The translations under genes were made by a program, and so were the position numbers. Below the pieces are notes generated by a model. It saw only the letters and a list, made by a program, of their open reading frames with translations, did no database searches and was not told where the DNA came from. This document shows, in pieces, positions 44,910 to 53,808 of a stretch of 64,000 nt of DNA (position 1 is its first letter; each line of letters starts with the position of its first letter). Source of the DNA: CBFHMJ01 sp965656875 (lineage in GTDB: Bacteria > Pseudomonadota > Gammaproteobacteria > Enterobacterales > Alteromonadaceae); assembly GCA_965656875.1 (NCBI GenBank), contig CBFHMJ010000032.1, positions 1 through 64,000 on the forward strand. Reading direction: 5' to 3'.

Positions 44910-46604
44910 TTATTTGTCTGCCCGATAGACGGCTTTTCCTGCCACCCAGGTTTGGTCGACCGTAATTTTCCAGATGTCAGTTGTCGGCATAGAGAAAATG
45001 TCATCATCAATCAAAATAAAATCTGCCCATTTTCCTTTTTCCAGTGAACCAATCACATCATCCTGGTGTGCAGCCCAGGCCGCATCAATCGTGAATGCAG
45101 TTAACGCTTCCGCTGTTGATAATGATTCCGCTGGAATCCAGCCGCCTTTGGGTAAGTTCTGATGATTCTGGCGTGTAATGGCCGCATGTAACCCGTGAAA
45201 TGGATTAGCGAGTTCAACCGGGAAATCTGAACCAGCAGCAATGCGACTACCTTGCTTCAGGAAAGTACGCCAGGCATAAGCGCCTTTCAGGCGTTGTTTG
45301 CCTAACCGATCTTCTGCCATATTCATGTCACTGGTGGCATGAGTGGGTTGCATGGATGGAATAATATTCAGTGTCTTAAATCGCGGAATATCATCAGGGT
45401 GAACGACCTGAGCGTGTTCAATGCGATGACGATTCTGTTGTCCACCATGCAATTTGAAGCCTTCTTCAAAATGATTCAGTGCTTCTCGATTCGCTTTATC
45501 ACCTATCGCGTGAATATTGATCTGGAAGTCGTATTTTAGAATCGTATTAAACAGTTGCGTAAAGTGTTCAGGAGACGCCAGCATTAAACCGACATGAGCC
45601 GGTTTGTCGGAATACGGGGTGATAAGTGCGGCACCACGACTACCTAATGCGCCATCAGCGTAAACTTTAACGCTACGAATGGATAAAAAGTCATCGTCTG
45701 ATTTGATGTGTCCGGCTTTGAGCATTTTTTCCAGCGCAGGATCGGTCGCGGCCAGCATTGGATAGAGACGTACATTGAGCTGCTTTTCTTTGGCGGCTTG
45801 TTGGTACAGGTTCCAGGTGTTATAGCCAATGCCTGCATCATGAACGCTGGTGATACCCAGCGATGAAAGATGTTGTTGTGCGAGTTTCAGTGCCGACTGG
45901 GTTTCTTGTTTACTGTAGCCCGGAATTTTTTCCGTTAATAAATCCATTGCATTATCGATTAATACACCCGTTGGATTACCGTTTGCATCTCGAATGATTT
46001 CACCACCTGTCGGGTCAACGGTGTTTTTATCGATACCAGCCAGTTTCAGTGCTTTGGTATTTGCCCAGCCAGCATGCCCGTCGACACGTCCAAGCCAGAC
46101 TGGTTTGTCTGCTATGTACTCGTCTAAATCTTTTGCGGTTGGAAATTCTTTTTTATCCCAGAGCACCTGGTTCCAGCCTCTGCCTCTAATCCAGTTTAAT
46201 TCTGGATGCTTATCACTGTACGCTTTGACTTTTTGAGCACTGGCCGTTGCTGAGGTTAGACCCCGAACATCAACATTCAATTGATTAAAGCCCAGACCAA
46301 GCACATGTCCATGCGCATCAATCAGTCCTGGAAGCAGTGTCTTTTGTTCTCCATCGATAATCGTTGCTTTGGGAAATTGTTTTAACAGTGACTTATCACC
46401 GGTTGCCAGCACTTTGCCATCGTCAAAAACCAGTGTGGAGAATGATGTCCAGTTACTGTTCGCTGTGGCTGTGTAACCTTTCACATTAGTGATAGCTGTT
46501 GGTGCTGCGAGTACAGCTGTCGGAGATAAGATGGCCAGGGCAAGCGTTAACTTGCGTAAGAAGCCGGATGTGGAAGGTAGCAGAGAAGTGAGCGTAGCTG
46601 ACAT
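44910..46604 (-). CDS. Exported amidohydrolase of the YtcJ/Amidohydro_3 type
   Basis: The 564-residue protein has a signal peptide (about residues 1-33, TAVLAA|PT). Metal ligands are in LIDAHGHVLGLG (HxH), a later IHAIGDKANREAL and HRIEHAQVVHPDDI, with a final Asp in AAGSDFPVELANPF. RVDGHAGWANTKAL is typical of YtcJ-type enzymes. These hydrolyse C-N bonds of varied amides, but individual substrates are mostly unknown. The start has AAGGATCC upstream. The next minus-strand gene upstream (DUF481) is 130 bases away, so co-transcription is possible. Confidence 0.88.
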   Translation of the reverse strand: MSATLTSLLPSTSGFLRKLTLALAILSPTAVLAAPTAITNVKGYTATANSNWTSFSTLVFDDGKVLATGDKSLLKQFPKATIIDGEQKTLLPGLIDAHGHVLGLGFNQLNVDVRGLTSATASAQKVKAYSDKHPELNWIRGRGWNQVLWDKKEFPTAKDLDEYIADKPVWLGRVDGHAGWANTKALKLAGIDKNTVDPTGGEIIRDANGNPTGVLIDNAMDLLTEKIPGYSKQETQSALKLAQQHLSSLGITSVHDAGIGYNTWNLYQQAAKEKQLNVRLYPMLAATDPALEKMLKAGHIKSDDDFLSIRSVKVYADGALGSRGAALITPYSDKPAHVGLMLASPEHFTQLFNTILKYDFQINIHAIGDKANREALNHFEEGFKLHGGQQNRHRIEHAQVVHPDDIPRFKTLNIIPSMQPTHATSDMNMAEDRLGKQRLKGAYAWRTFLKQGSRIAAGSDFPVELANPFHGLHAAITRQNHQNLPKGGWIPAESLSTAEALTAFTIDAAWAAHQDDVIGSLEKGKWADFILIDDDIFSMPTTDIWKITVDQTWVAGKAVYRADK

Positions 46605-46735
46605 GTGGATCCTTTATTCATTTATTTATTTTTGTCAGCACAGTATGTGGTTCAGGCTTAAAAATCATCCTTGTTCTTATAATTTTATGGAAGGATATCA
46701 GCAGGTTTTGCTACCTGCTGATATAAAAATAAGGT

Positions 46736-47509
46736 CTAAAAGCTATAAACCAGGGTCATGGTCGTCTCGGTATCGACGTTATCTTTACCTTCATCTACCA
46801 CGGAGTTGTTCGAGATAGCAAAGCCAAATTTCATTTTTAATGAGCCATTCACTTTGGCACTAATATAAGATTCGGACTTTGAGAAGGTATTTCCACTACC
46901 TGTTTCAACGCTTAATTTTTGTTCGAAGTCTGCATTTTCACTGATTTGCCAGCGATAAACCGCTGAAGCACGTAAAATTGGACCTTTCACGATTTCACCT
47001 GAATCACGTTCACCGCGACGATAACCCGGGCCGATTTCAGCATCCATGGTGTGATCGTCAAACTCAAAAATACGTTGACCATAACCACCTGAAATAATGG
47101 AATTGTTTGCAAACGAACCGAATTTATCTTCCAGGTGAGCGGCATAAATTAACAGGAATGAATGTTCTTTTTTGAGTTTGTAATTTCCCTGCGCTGATGC
47201 AAAGTAACGTTCCGCGCTACGTTGTTTTACGGATTCACCTTCATCATTCTCTGTTTCTTCTTCTTTAAACAGTGAGTCAAAAATATACTGGTTTGACCAT
47301 TCTTCAAGCTCTTGTTTAGCATCAATCTTTCCTCGGAATGTTGTTGTCTCGGTATTACCTGATGTGGCGATAATACTGAGTTCAGCAGACGTTTCCCATG
47401 TGCCAAACATTTTATCTTCTGGCTTCTGTTCTTCAGCCTGTATGGCAGGTGATATTAATGTCAGTGAAAGAAGTGGAGCAGTCAGATTAAGCAGCGTGAT
47501 TTTTGCCAT
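46736..47509 (-). CDS. DUF481 (YdiY-like) outer-membrane protein
   Basis: The 257-residue protein has a signal peptide of about 25 residues (AIQA|EE). WETSAELSIIATSGNTETTT, DAKQELEEWSNQYIFDSLF, ERYFASAQGNYKL and the terminal phenylalanine (TMTLVYSF) fit DUF481, which is predicted to form a small outer-membrane beta-barrel. Function is unknown; expression in relatives varies with salt or acid. It is the first of two minus-strand genes. Confidence 0.85.
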   Translation of the reverse strand: MAKITLLNLTAPLLSLTLISPAIQAEEQKPEDKMFGTWETSAELSIIATSGNTETTTFRGKIDAKQELEEWSNQYIFDSLFKEEETENDEGESVKQRSAERYFASAQGNYKLKKEHSFLLIYAAHLEDKFGSFANNSIISGGYGQRIFEFDDHTMDAEIGPGYRRGERDSGEIVKGPILRASAVYRWQISENADFEQKLSVETGSGNTFSKSESYISAKVNGSLKMKFGFAISNNSVVDEGKDNVDTETTMTLVYSF

Positions 47510-47833
47510 TACCGTAAGTTTCTCAGCCTGTTTAAATTAATGAATGAAAGCGCGGTATTTTAGCCTGGTAAGTGTCAGCTTAGTACAAGTTTTACGGCAT
47601 TGTTGGTTAAAACACCCTTTTTTTAAGATATAAGACGGAAAAGGTGTATTTTATGCAGTTTATGGCAGATGTAGTGTAGATGTGTACAGTTGCTGTGTTC
47701 CGGTTATTTTGGTGTCTATCGAGTAAAATTGGCCATAATATAGGCGAACGATACAAATGGCTTAAAAAAGTTATAAAAATAACTACCGGAACGAGTGATA
47801 GTTTTGTAGAATGCTCGCCGCTTCACAAATTAT
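47510..47833. other. 324-base region upstream of tRNA-His
   Basis: No ORF is supported. The stretch should contain the tRNA-His promoter and the DUF481 promoter. AT-rich sequence lies around 47740-47790. Confidence 0.4.
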
Positions 47834-47910
47834 GGTGATTGTAGCTCAGTTGGTAGAGCCCCGGATTGTGATTCCGGTTGTCGTGGGTTCAAATCCCATC
47901 AGTCACCCCA
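47834..47910 (+). tRNA. tRNA-His (anticodon GTG)
   Basis: The 77-base gene includes the extra 5' G of histidine tRNAs and an encoded CCA. The acceptor stem pairs GGTGATT with AGTCACC. The D arm has GTAGCTCAGTTGGTAGAGC, the anticodon loop ATTGTGATT, and the T arm GTGGGTTCAAATCCCAT. It closely follows the E. coli tRNA-His layout. Confidence 0.97.
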
Positions 47911-48043
47911 TCTCTCTTCTACCTTGTTTCTTTTCTGTTTATCTTTATTGTCACTCTATTCCGTTATATCGCTTTCTATTTATTGACCTGACGGTTACCT
48001 ACACCTTTACTCTGTTCATGTTTCTGGACAAGAAGAGGCTATC

Positions 48044-48460
48044 ATGCAAACTACATTACTTACCGATCAAGAATTTCTCCTGCAATTTGAGCAGCTAACG
48101 CTGGACCCATCGCATTTTAATCATATTGGACATATTCGACTCGCCTGGTTGTATCTGACTCAGGATACCCTTGAAACAGCGAGAGAGAAGATTATCGGAG
48201 GGATTCAGGCTTATGCATCCAGTCTTGGTGCAACTGATAAGTTTCATGCAACGATAACGCATGCGTTAGTGCAGATTATTGCTGTGCGTATGAGTGTCGT
48301 TTCTGACTTAAGTTGGGAGACGTTTCTAGCTCAAAACAGTGATTTAGTCGATGATGCATGGCAGGTGTTGAGCACTTATTATTCTACTGAGATGCTTCAA
48401 TCTGAGGAGGCTCGTTTGCAAAGCCTTTCTCCGGATATCAAACCGCTGCCGGAGGTGTGA
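48044..48460 (+). CDS. Conserved hypothetical protein paired with a MerR regulator
   Basis: The 138-residue protein has FNHIGHIRLAWLYLTQDTLE near residues 25-44 and TDKFHATITHALVQIIAVRM near 66-85, with several histidines that could form a site. It is helical and cytoplasmic. I recognise the pattern as a small conserved family without an assigned function. The start is ATG 48044. Its TGA stop overlaps the ATG of the MerR gene (TGATG at 48458-48462), so the two are translationally coupled. Confidence 0.6.
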   Translation: MQTTLLTDQEFLLQFEQLTLDPSHFNHIGHIRLAWLYLTQDTLETAREKIIGGIQAYASSLGATDKFHATITHALVQIIAVRMSVVSDLSWETFLAQNSDLVDDAWQVLSTYYSTEMLQSEEARLQSLSPDIKPLPEV

Positions 48461-49005
48461 TGAAAACCATTGGTGAGCTGTGTAAACAGTATCAGCTATC
48501 ACGCGCAACACTTTTGCATTATGAAGAAGCGGGTTTGTTATTTCCTACATCCCGGTCACCTGGTAATTATCGTTTATATAATGTGGATGCGGAAAATACG
48601 CTGAAGCAAATTATTCTCTATCGGCAGACAGGCATGGGACTGTCGGCTATCAAGCAACTCCTGGGTCAGACAGAGGATAAGAGTAAAACATCTCAGTTGT
48701 TGTCCGAGAGAGTGGCGTTTATCAATCAGCAAATACAAGAATTGAGACAACAACAGCGCCAGTTGATTGCATTGATGGAAAATGAGTCTATTCGGGATCG
48801 CGCTTCTACTGAGTCGCGACAGCTGACTAAACAAGAGTGGGTCAATATTCTCAGTGCCAGTGGAATGGATGAAGAAGCGATGATGAACTGGCACAGAGCG
48901 TTTGAAGCGCAAATGCCTGAATCACATCAGGATTTCCTGGAGTCACTGGGAATTGATGATGAAGAAATCGCACTTATTCGACAGCGCTCAGGCAAAATAT
49001 CGTAA
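48460..49005 (+). CDS. MerR-family transcriptional regulator
   Basis: The 181-residue protein starts at ATG 48460, with GGAGGTG five bases upstream. The helix-turn-helix and wing are IGELCKQYQLSRATLLHYEE and SPGNYRLYNVDAENTLKQII; a dimerisation coiled coil follows (residues about 75-110). The C-domain (about 120-180, TKQEWVNILSASGMDEEAMM and LGIDDEEIALIRQ) resembles the TipAS-like ligand domain, but short. There is no cysteine pattern for metal sensing. It likely regulates itself and the coupled upstream gene. Confidence 0.85.
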   Translation: MKTIGELCKQYQLSRATLLHYEEAGLLFPTSRSPGNYRLYNVDAENTLKQIILYRQTGMGLSAIKQLLGQTEDKSKTSQLLSERVAFINQQIQELRQQQRQLIALMENESIRDRASTESRQLTKQEWVNILSASGMDEEAMMNWHRAFEAQMPESHQDFLESLGIDDEEIALIRQRSGKIS

Positions 49006-49094
49006 GACGTTCAGACTGAAATCTGTATTCAGTGCCGTTTCTGGCTGGTTTTGTCTTTAGTGGAATTTATAATGCCAGTCATTCTTAACGGGCA

Positions 49095-50594
49095 ATGGTC
49101 AGATTTATGTCTTCTGTTACAGCACTTGCTGAAGTATCGCTTACACCGGAAATGTGTCGTCAGGCGCGATTAAGTCGCGATCCCCGGTTTGACGGCAAGT
49201 TTTATACAGCGGTGAAGTCGACGGGTATTTATTGTCGTCCGGTTTGTCCGGCGCCCAGTCCGAAAGAAGAAAATGTGGAGTATTATCCATCGGCTGTCCT
49301 GGCAATGGAGCAGGGGTTCAGACCTTGTCTCCGGTGTCGTCCGGACAGTGCGCCCGACTCGTTTCCCTGGAAAGGTGTTGAGACCACACTGGAGAGAGCA
49401 TTGCAGCTCATTAATGATGGGGCATTGCATCAGGACGGTGTTGAAAAATTGGCTGAACGACTCGGCATTTCAGCGCGTTACCTGCGTAAATTATTCAATG
49501 AACATCTGGGGACGTCTCCCAAAGCGTATGCTTTATGCCAGCAGCTGCTATTTGCGAAGCAGTTGCTGCATGAAACAACCTTAAGTGTGACAGATATAGC
49601 GCTGGCCAGTGGCTTTAACAGTGTTCGACGGTTCAATGACAGCTTTATTAAGCACTTCAAATTAACCCCAACCCAAATACGAAAGTCGGCTTCTGCGAAA
49701 AAGAGCGGCTTGCGCTTGTTTCTCACCTACCGTAGTCCTTATCACTGGGCATCATTACATGGCTTCCTCAAGTTTCGTTTGCAAGCTGATATGGAGTGGA
49801 TCGGCGATAACTATTATGGTCGAACGTTTTGTCTGACTGGTGCAGGCAAAGATGGTGTGGATATCCAGGGGGGATTTACTGCCGTGCATCAGCCAGATAA
49901 GTGTGGATTTGACGTATCAATTCAGCTCTCTGATTTGTCCGGATTGTTGGCAGTAAAGCGAATGGTCCGACGTATTCTTGATTTGGATTGCGACCCGGGG
50001 GTGATTTCAGATGCGTTAAATCAGGTAGAAGCGCTGAAAGAGCGGGTATTACCCGGGCTACGTATACCATCAACTGTTAGTCAGTTTGAAGCAGGAATTA
50101 AAGCGGTATTAGGGCAACAGGTTTCAGTGAAAGCGGCTAATACACTGACTGGACAGTTGATTTCTCAGTTAGGTGAAACAGTCATGGTGGATATTCCTGT
50201 ACTGGACCATATTGAGAAACCTGATTACGATACGGCTCAGCAGACAATGCGCTTGTTTCCAACACCGCTATCAATATATGAACACGGTGCTGAATTATTG
50301 AAAATGCCTGGACGTCGTAAGCAGGCGCTTGCCGATTTATGTCAGTACTGCCATGAACATCCAGGTGAGAGCCCTGATGAATGGTTGGCTATAAAAGGCA
50401 TCGGTCCGTGGACGGTGCAGTATGCAAAACTACGGGGTTTAGCTGACAGTAATATTTGGTTAGCAGGCGATCTGGGGGTAATTAAAGGCGCTGAACAGCA
50501 CGGTGTTTCGCTTGACCCTGCGGTTATTAAACAACAGGTTGCTCCCTGGGCCAGCTATCTGACGTTTCAACTATGGTATTTGTTGGCAGATTAA
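49095..50594 (+). CDS. Ada-AlkA fusion: methyl-phosphotriester sensor and 3-methyladenine DNA glycosylase
   Basis: The 499-residue protein joins an Ada N-terminal zinc domain (residues about 18-85: RFDGKFYTAVKSTGIYCRPV with Cys, then C in VCPAPSP, and FRPCLRCRPD), an AraC helix-turn-helix (about 95-200) and a C-terminal AlkA glycosylase domain (AlkA_N then helix-hairpin-helix: GIKAVLGQQVSVKAANTLTG, WLAIKGIGPWTVQYAKLRGL, and the catalytic Asp expected in LAGDLGV). It should sense and repair alkylated DNA and activate repair genes. The ogt gene follows 43 bases on, forming an adaptive-response operon. Confidence 0.92.
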   Translation: MVRFMSSVTALAEVSLTPEMCRQARLSRDPRFDGKFYTAVKSTGIYCRPVCPAPSPKEENVEYYPSAVLAMEQGFRPCLRCRPDSAPDSFPWKGVETTLERALQLINDGALHQDGVEKLAERLGISARYLRKLFNEHLGTSPKAYALCQQLLFAKQLLHETTLSVTDIALASGFNSVRRFNDSFIKHFKLTPTQIRKSASAKKSGLRLFLTYRSPYHWASLHGFLKFRLQADMEWIGDNYYGRTFCLTGAGKDGVDIQGGFTAVHQPDKCGFDVSIQLSDLSGLLAVKRMVRRILDLDCDPGVISDALNQVEALKERVLPGLRIPSTVSQFEAGIKAVLGQQVSVKAANTLTGQLISQLGETVMVDIPVLDHIEKPDYDTAQQTMRLFPTPLSIYEHGAELLKMPGRRKQALADLCQYCHEHPGESPDEWLAIKGIGPWTVQYAKLRGLADSNIWLAGDLGVIKGAEQHGVSLDPAVIKQQVAPWASYLTFQLWYLLAD

Positions 50595-50637
50595 GATCTG
50601 CTGACCCGTGCGGTTAGTAAATAATTAAAGGCAGACT

Positions 50638-51111
50638 ATGAAGCAATTTTTTACGGGATTTCTGGAAACGCCGGTTGGTAAGTTACGTGTCACGACAACG
50701 GAAGAAGCGGTAACTCATGTTATGTTCGATGAAAGAATATTGGGTCAAACTTCGCCTCAACCTGACGTACTAAAGCAAGCGATTAAGCAATTACAGGAGT
50801 ACTTTGCTGGAAAGAGAAAAGTCTTTGACTTACCGTTGGCACCGGAAGGAACGCCCTTCAGACAGTCGGTCTGGGACTGTTTAACGCAGATTGATTTTGG
50901 TGAAACGCGTTGCTATGGAGATTTAGCCGCAACGCTCAATAATCCAAAAGCATCCCGAGCAGTTGGTGCCGCTAACGGCGCAAATCCTATTTCCATCATT
51001 ATTCCCTGCCACCGGGTCATTGGTAAACAGGGAAAACTGACTGGCTATGCCGGGGGATTATCCCGTAAATCATGGTTGCTGGATTTTGAAGGAATCAGCT
51101 TTAAGCCCTAA
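50638..51111 (+). CDS. ogt: O6-methylguanine-DNA methyltransferase
   Basis: The 157-residue protein has the active-site motif IIPCHRVIG with the acceptor Cys, the preceding AVGAANGANPISI and the helix-turn-helix RQSVWDCLTQIDFGETRCYG. It removes methyl groups from O6-methylguanine in a suicide reaction. The start is ATG 50638 behind AAAGGCAG. It is downstream of the Ada-AlkA gene and likely shares its regulation. Confidence 0.95.
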   Translation: MKQFFTGFLETPVGKLRVTTTEEAVTHVMFDERILGQTSPQPDVLKQAIKQLQEYFAGKRKVFDLPLAPEGTPFRQSVWDCLTQIDFGETRCYGDLAATLNNPKASRAVGAANGANPISIIIPCHRVIGKQGKLTGYAGGLSRKSWLLDFEGISFKP

Positions 51112-51143
51112 ACCGTGAGCCGAATTAACAGGCGCCACAGTGA

Positions 51144-51983
51144 CTATTTCTTGGTAAAAGCCGTTAGTGCTTTTTCATACAATGCAACAACCGGTTCATC
51201 GCCGGCAACCGCTGTTATGTTGTCGAAACGAGGTGATGAGTTTACCTCGATTAACCAGAACTGACCGGTTGTGTCTTCAATAATGTCATATCCCACAATA
51301 CCCGGAGCCAGCAGATCGTCGGCTGGCTTTACAAACTCATATAAGCGCTCAATCGTTGATGCATCATGTATCAGTTGTGCTTCCTGCCCTTGCTCCCAGT
51401 AAGAACAATTAAATGTCAGTCCATCACCGCGCTTGTATGCAAGAACAGGATCTCCATAGACGCAAACCAGACGATACTCATGACGTGTCTCGATAAATTG
51501 CTGTGCGATAGCGAGGTAATCATAGTCTTTCGACTGATTGTCGAAGATCGTCGTTAGTGCCGCTGAGGCTTCATCAGGTGTTCGGCATAAGAAGACATTG
51601 ATGCCGAGTGCGCCCTGATTTTGTTTAATGACAAGAGGATAGTTAAAGTGAACCTTGAGATTATCCAGCGCTTGTTCAAGTGAGTGACAGTCCAGATATT
51701 GCCGATACTTTTGTTCAATATTGAAGTCAAGAAATGAGCGGGTGAGTGGCATGTTGACCTTATCTGCCAGCACTTGAAAACTGTGCATTTTGTCGCGACA
51801 GATATTGTAAAAAATCTCTGAATTGAACGGGGTTTTGTTGAGCTGAAACAGAGCGGTAGTCTGTGTTTCTTCCCGGGTCGTTTCAATGGTTACAGCGATC
51901 AGGTTTTGCTCTTTATCAAACGCCTGCCACGATAAACCAAGGTTATCGCACGCTTTCACCAGACAACGAATATTACTCAACAT
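51144..51983 (-). CDS. RimK-like ATP-grasp protein
   Basis: The 279-residue protein has an ATP-grasp layout: NKTPFNSEIFYNICRDKMHS in the N-part, VHFNYPLVIKQNQGALGINV with the ATP-binding Lys and a glycine-rich loop, EYRLVCVYGDPVLAYKR, and the metal ligands in FWLIEVNSSPRFDNITA. RimK-type ligases join amino acids to a carboxylate. Which substrate is used cannot be told. The start has GGAGTG upstream. The gene is convergent with ogt and upstream of nothing on its strand for 60 bases. Confidence 0.82.
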   Translation of the reverse strand: MLSNIRCLVKACDNLGLSWQAFDKEQNLIAVTIETTREETQTTALFQLNKTPFNSEIFYNICRDKMHSFQVLADKVNMPLTRSFLDFNIEQKYRQYLDCHSLEQALDNLKVHFNYPLVIKQNQGALGINVFLCRTPDEASAALTTIFDNQSKDYDYLAIAQQFIETRHEYRLVCVYGDPVLAYKRGDGLTFNCSYWEQGQEAQLIHDASTIERLYEFVKPADDLLAPGIVGYDIIEDTTGQFWLIEVNSSPRFDNITAVAGDEPVVALYEKALTAFTKK

Positions 51984-52049
51984 GAATTATCACTCCAGAC
52001 TATTTCCTAAGTTAGACGCGAGCTATTGAATGTCGCATTGTTTGTGTTG

Positions 52050-52895
52050 TCAATGGTTTATCTGGCGATACGTGTGGTCCAGTGCCGTCGGGGCAATGAA
52101 TATAGGCTGCTGGCACAGCGAGTTGAGCGGTGAATTGTCAGCTGGAGGGATATGAAAGACGGTACTTTCATTGAGTTGGTGCAATTGAGCCAGAAAAGCA
52201 TGTTGTGGGTCAGAATGGTGAGTACTCTGGTTAGTAGCCGTAATGCTTAGCTGTTTGTTATGGGTCGGAAATACATCGGGGTGAAGTGATACAGGTAAGT
52301 TCAGAATAAAGCAGTATTGTGTCAGATAAGCTTGATATTCGGTGCCTGTTTGAAGCTGGTGATGTGGATAGGTTATGAATTGCCAGGCATGGACCAACTC
52401 ATGCAGTAACATTGACCAGGTTGGCAGATATTCATTAAATGGGGAATCGTCTGCATGACAACGGTATTTTACTGGCGTGAAGAAACTCATCGTAGGTTTG
52501 TCGAAGACAAGATGTTGCCTGGATTCGTTGATTGTCAAGTCATCGGGAATTAACCATAGATTGACGTGAAACGAAAATCCTTCTTGTGCGAACAGCATTA
52601 ACAGTGCGTTGTTCCACCGTTCAATGCTTTGTTTTTGTGTTACAAGACAACTGCCAAGGCTGGTGTCGTAACCAATTGTGATCGAGGAATCCACCCGACG
52701 GTCACGGTAATAGGTTGTTGTCAGCGGGGTAAGTTTAAAAGGTTTGGTGATATGCCCAGGGTGGAAGCTGTGACTTCCAATTTGGGTAAAGAATGCTGTC
52801 TGATAGTAACTAACGCTATGAAGGTAAGGTGACTCAGGTGGCATCGCACAGCCAGACAAAAATATGATGAGCAACCCCACCAATGAGTATTGCAT
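52050..52895 (-). CDS. Lipoprotein with HELVH zinc-protease-like motif
   Basis: The 281-residue protein starts at ATG 52895 with AGGGGAG upstream; the open frame runs 100 codons further but overlaps the divergent YeeZ-like gene. The lipobox is IIFLSGC at residues 11-17. WSMLLHELVHAWQFITYPHH in the centre gives HExxH, with more histidines nearby. The pattern suggests a metallopeptidase of the SprT or M78-like type that is anchored in the membrane. Eight cysteines occur after the lipobox. I do not recognise a family. The 88-base spacer to the YeeZ-like gene is a divergent promoter. Confidence 0.6.
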   Translation of the reverse strand: MQYSLVGLLIIFLSGCAMPPESPYLHSVSYYQTAFFTQIGSHSFHPGHITKPFKLTPLTTTYYRDRRVDSSITIGYDTSLGSCLVTQKQSIERWNNALLMLFAQEGFSFHVNLWLIPDDLTINESRQHLVFDKPTMSFFTPVKYRCHADDSPFNEYLPTWSMLLHELVHAWQFITYPHHQLQTGTEYQAYLTQYCFILNLPVSLHPDVFPTHNKQLSITATNQSTHHSDPQHAFLAQLHQLNESTVFHIPPADNSPLNSLCQQPIFIAPTALDHTYRQINH

Positions 52896-52983
52896 CAATC
52901 TGGAACTCCCCTGAATAGCCTGACTATTGAAGCATCCTACTGTAGCATTGCTGCCTTCGTCATCCTGCACGTAAGGTTTATTC

Positions 52984-53808
52984 ATGATTATAGGGTTAAT
53001 TGGCACGGGGTATATGGGAAAACGGTTGTTGTCCCGTCCTGAAATTTCAGCTAATAGCTGGTGTACACAACATGTGTCGCCGGTATCTGATGTTGCAGCA
53101 TCTGTGGTCCACTTTTCGTTTGAAGATACAACGTCATGGGCGAATCTCCCTGAAGAAGCACAGGTACTGGTGATTACATCTCCTCCTGCGAACAAGCAGG
53201 ATGTTGCTGCTAATACACTTATTATGACGCAATGGAGCCAGTGGATGAGGCTGCATCGACCGAGGTTATCTCGGGTTATATATATATCTTCAACGGGTGT
53301 TTATCCCGAACGGCAAGGGCGCTGGAAGGAGAGCGATGTATTCGATAATGCAAAGCCCAGAGCTGCACTGAGGCTGGAAACTGAACGTGTTCTGCAAGCG
53401 TATTTTTCGACACAAGTCATTCGGGCTGGTGGTATTTATGGCCCCGGACGAAATTTAAAATCAAAAGTTGAGAAGACGGGGATTGCATGGAAGGGCGACA
53501 GGCCGATACACCGTATTCACGTGGATGATTTGGTGTCGATTGCCATTGCTATGGCGTCAGAGGACATTGTTGAACCGATACTGAATGCAGTTGATCAGCA
53601 TCCTGCTTCAATGGATGAAGTCGTGGACTGGATGATTCAGACGCAGAATGTCACTGTGACAGCGCGAGAATCAAATCCTGCTTTTGACGCTACAACGGCT
53701 GGGTTACGTATCATCTGTAATGAGAAATTGATGCAACAGGATAAATTCACTTTGCTTTATCCTGATTACAAAAAAGGGTTATCTGATAGCGAATTTAAGC
53801 CTGATTAA
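52984..53808 (+). CDS. NAD(P)-binding epimerase-like protein (YeeZ type)
   Basis: The 274-residue protein has a Rossmann start IIGLIGTGYMGKRLL, VLVITSPPANK, a VIYISSTGVYPERQGRWKES segment with the Ser of the SDR triad, and VIRAGGIYGPGRNL with the Tyr and Pro region. This matches YeeZ-like extended SDR proteins, whose substrates are not known. The start is ATG 52984 with AAGG upstream. Confidence 0.82.
   Translation: MIIGLIGTGYMGKRLLSRPEISANSWCTQHVSPVSDVAASVVHFSFEDTTSWANLPEEAQVLVITSPPANKQDVAANTLIMTQWSQWMRLHRPRLSRVIYISSTGVYPERQGRWKESDVFDNAKPRAALRLETERVLQAYFSTQVIRAGGIYGPGRNLKSKVEKTGIAWKGDRPIHRIHVDDLVSIAIAMASEDIVEPILNAVDQHPASMDEVVDWMIQTQNVTVTARESNPAFDATTAGLRIICNEKLMQQDKFTLLYPDYKKGLSDSEFKPD

Noticed and set aside
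52896..53195. 100-codon N-terminal extension of the HELVH lipoprotein
   Set aside because: It lies opposite the YeeZ-like gene, has no signal, and would place the lipobox in mid-protein; a start with a good ribosome site exists at 52895.
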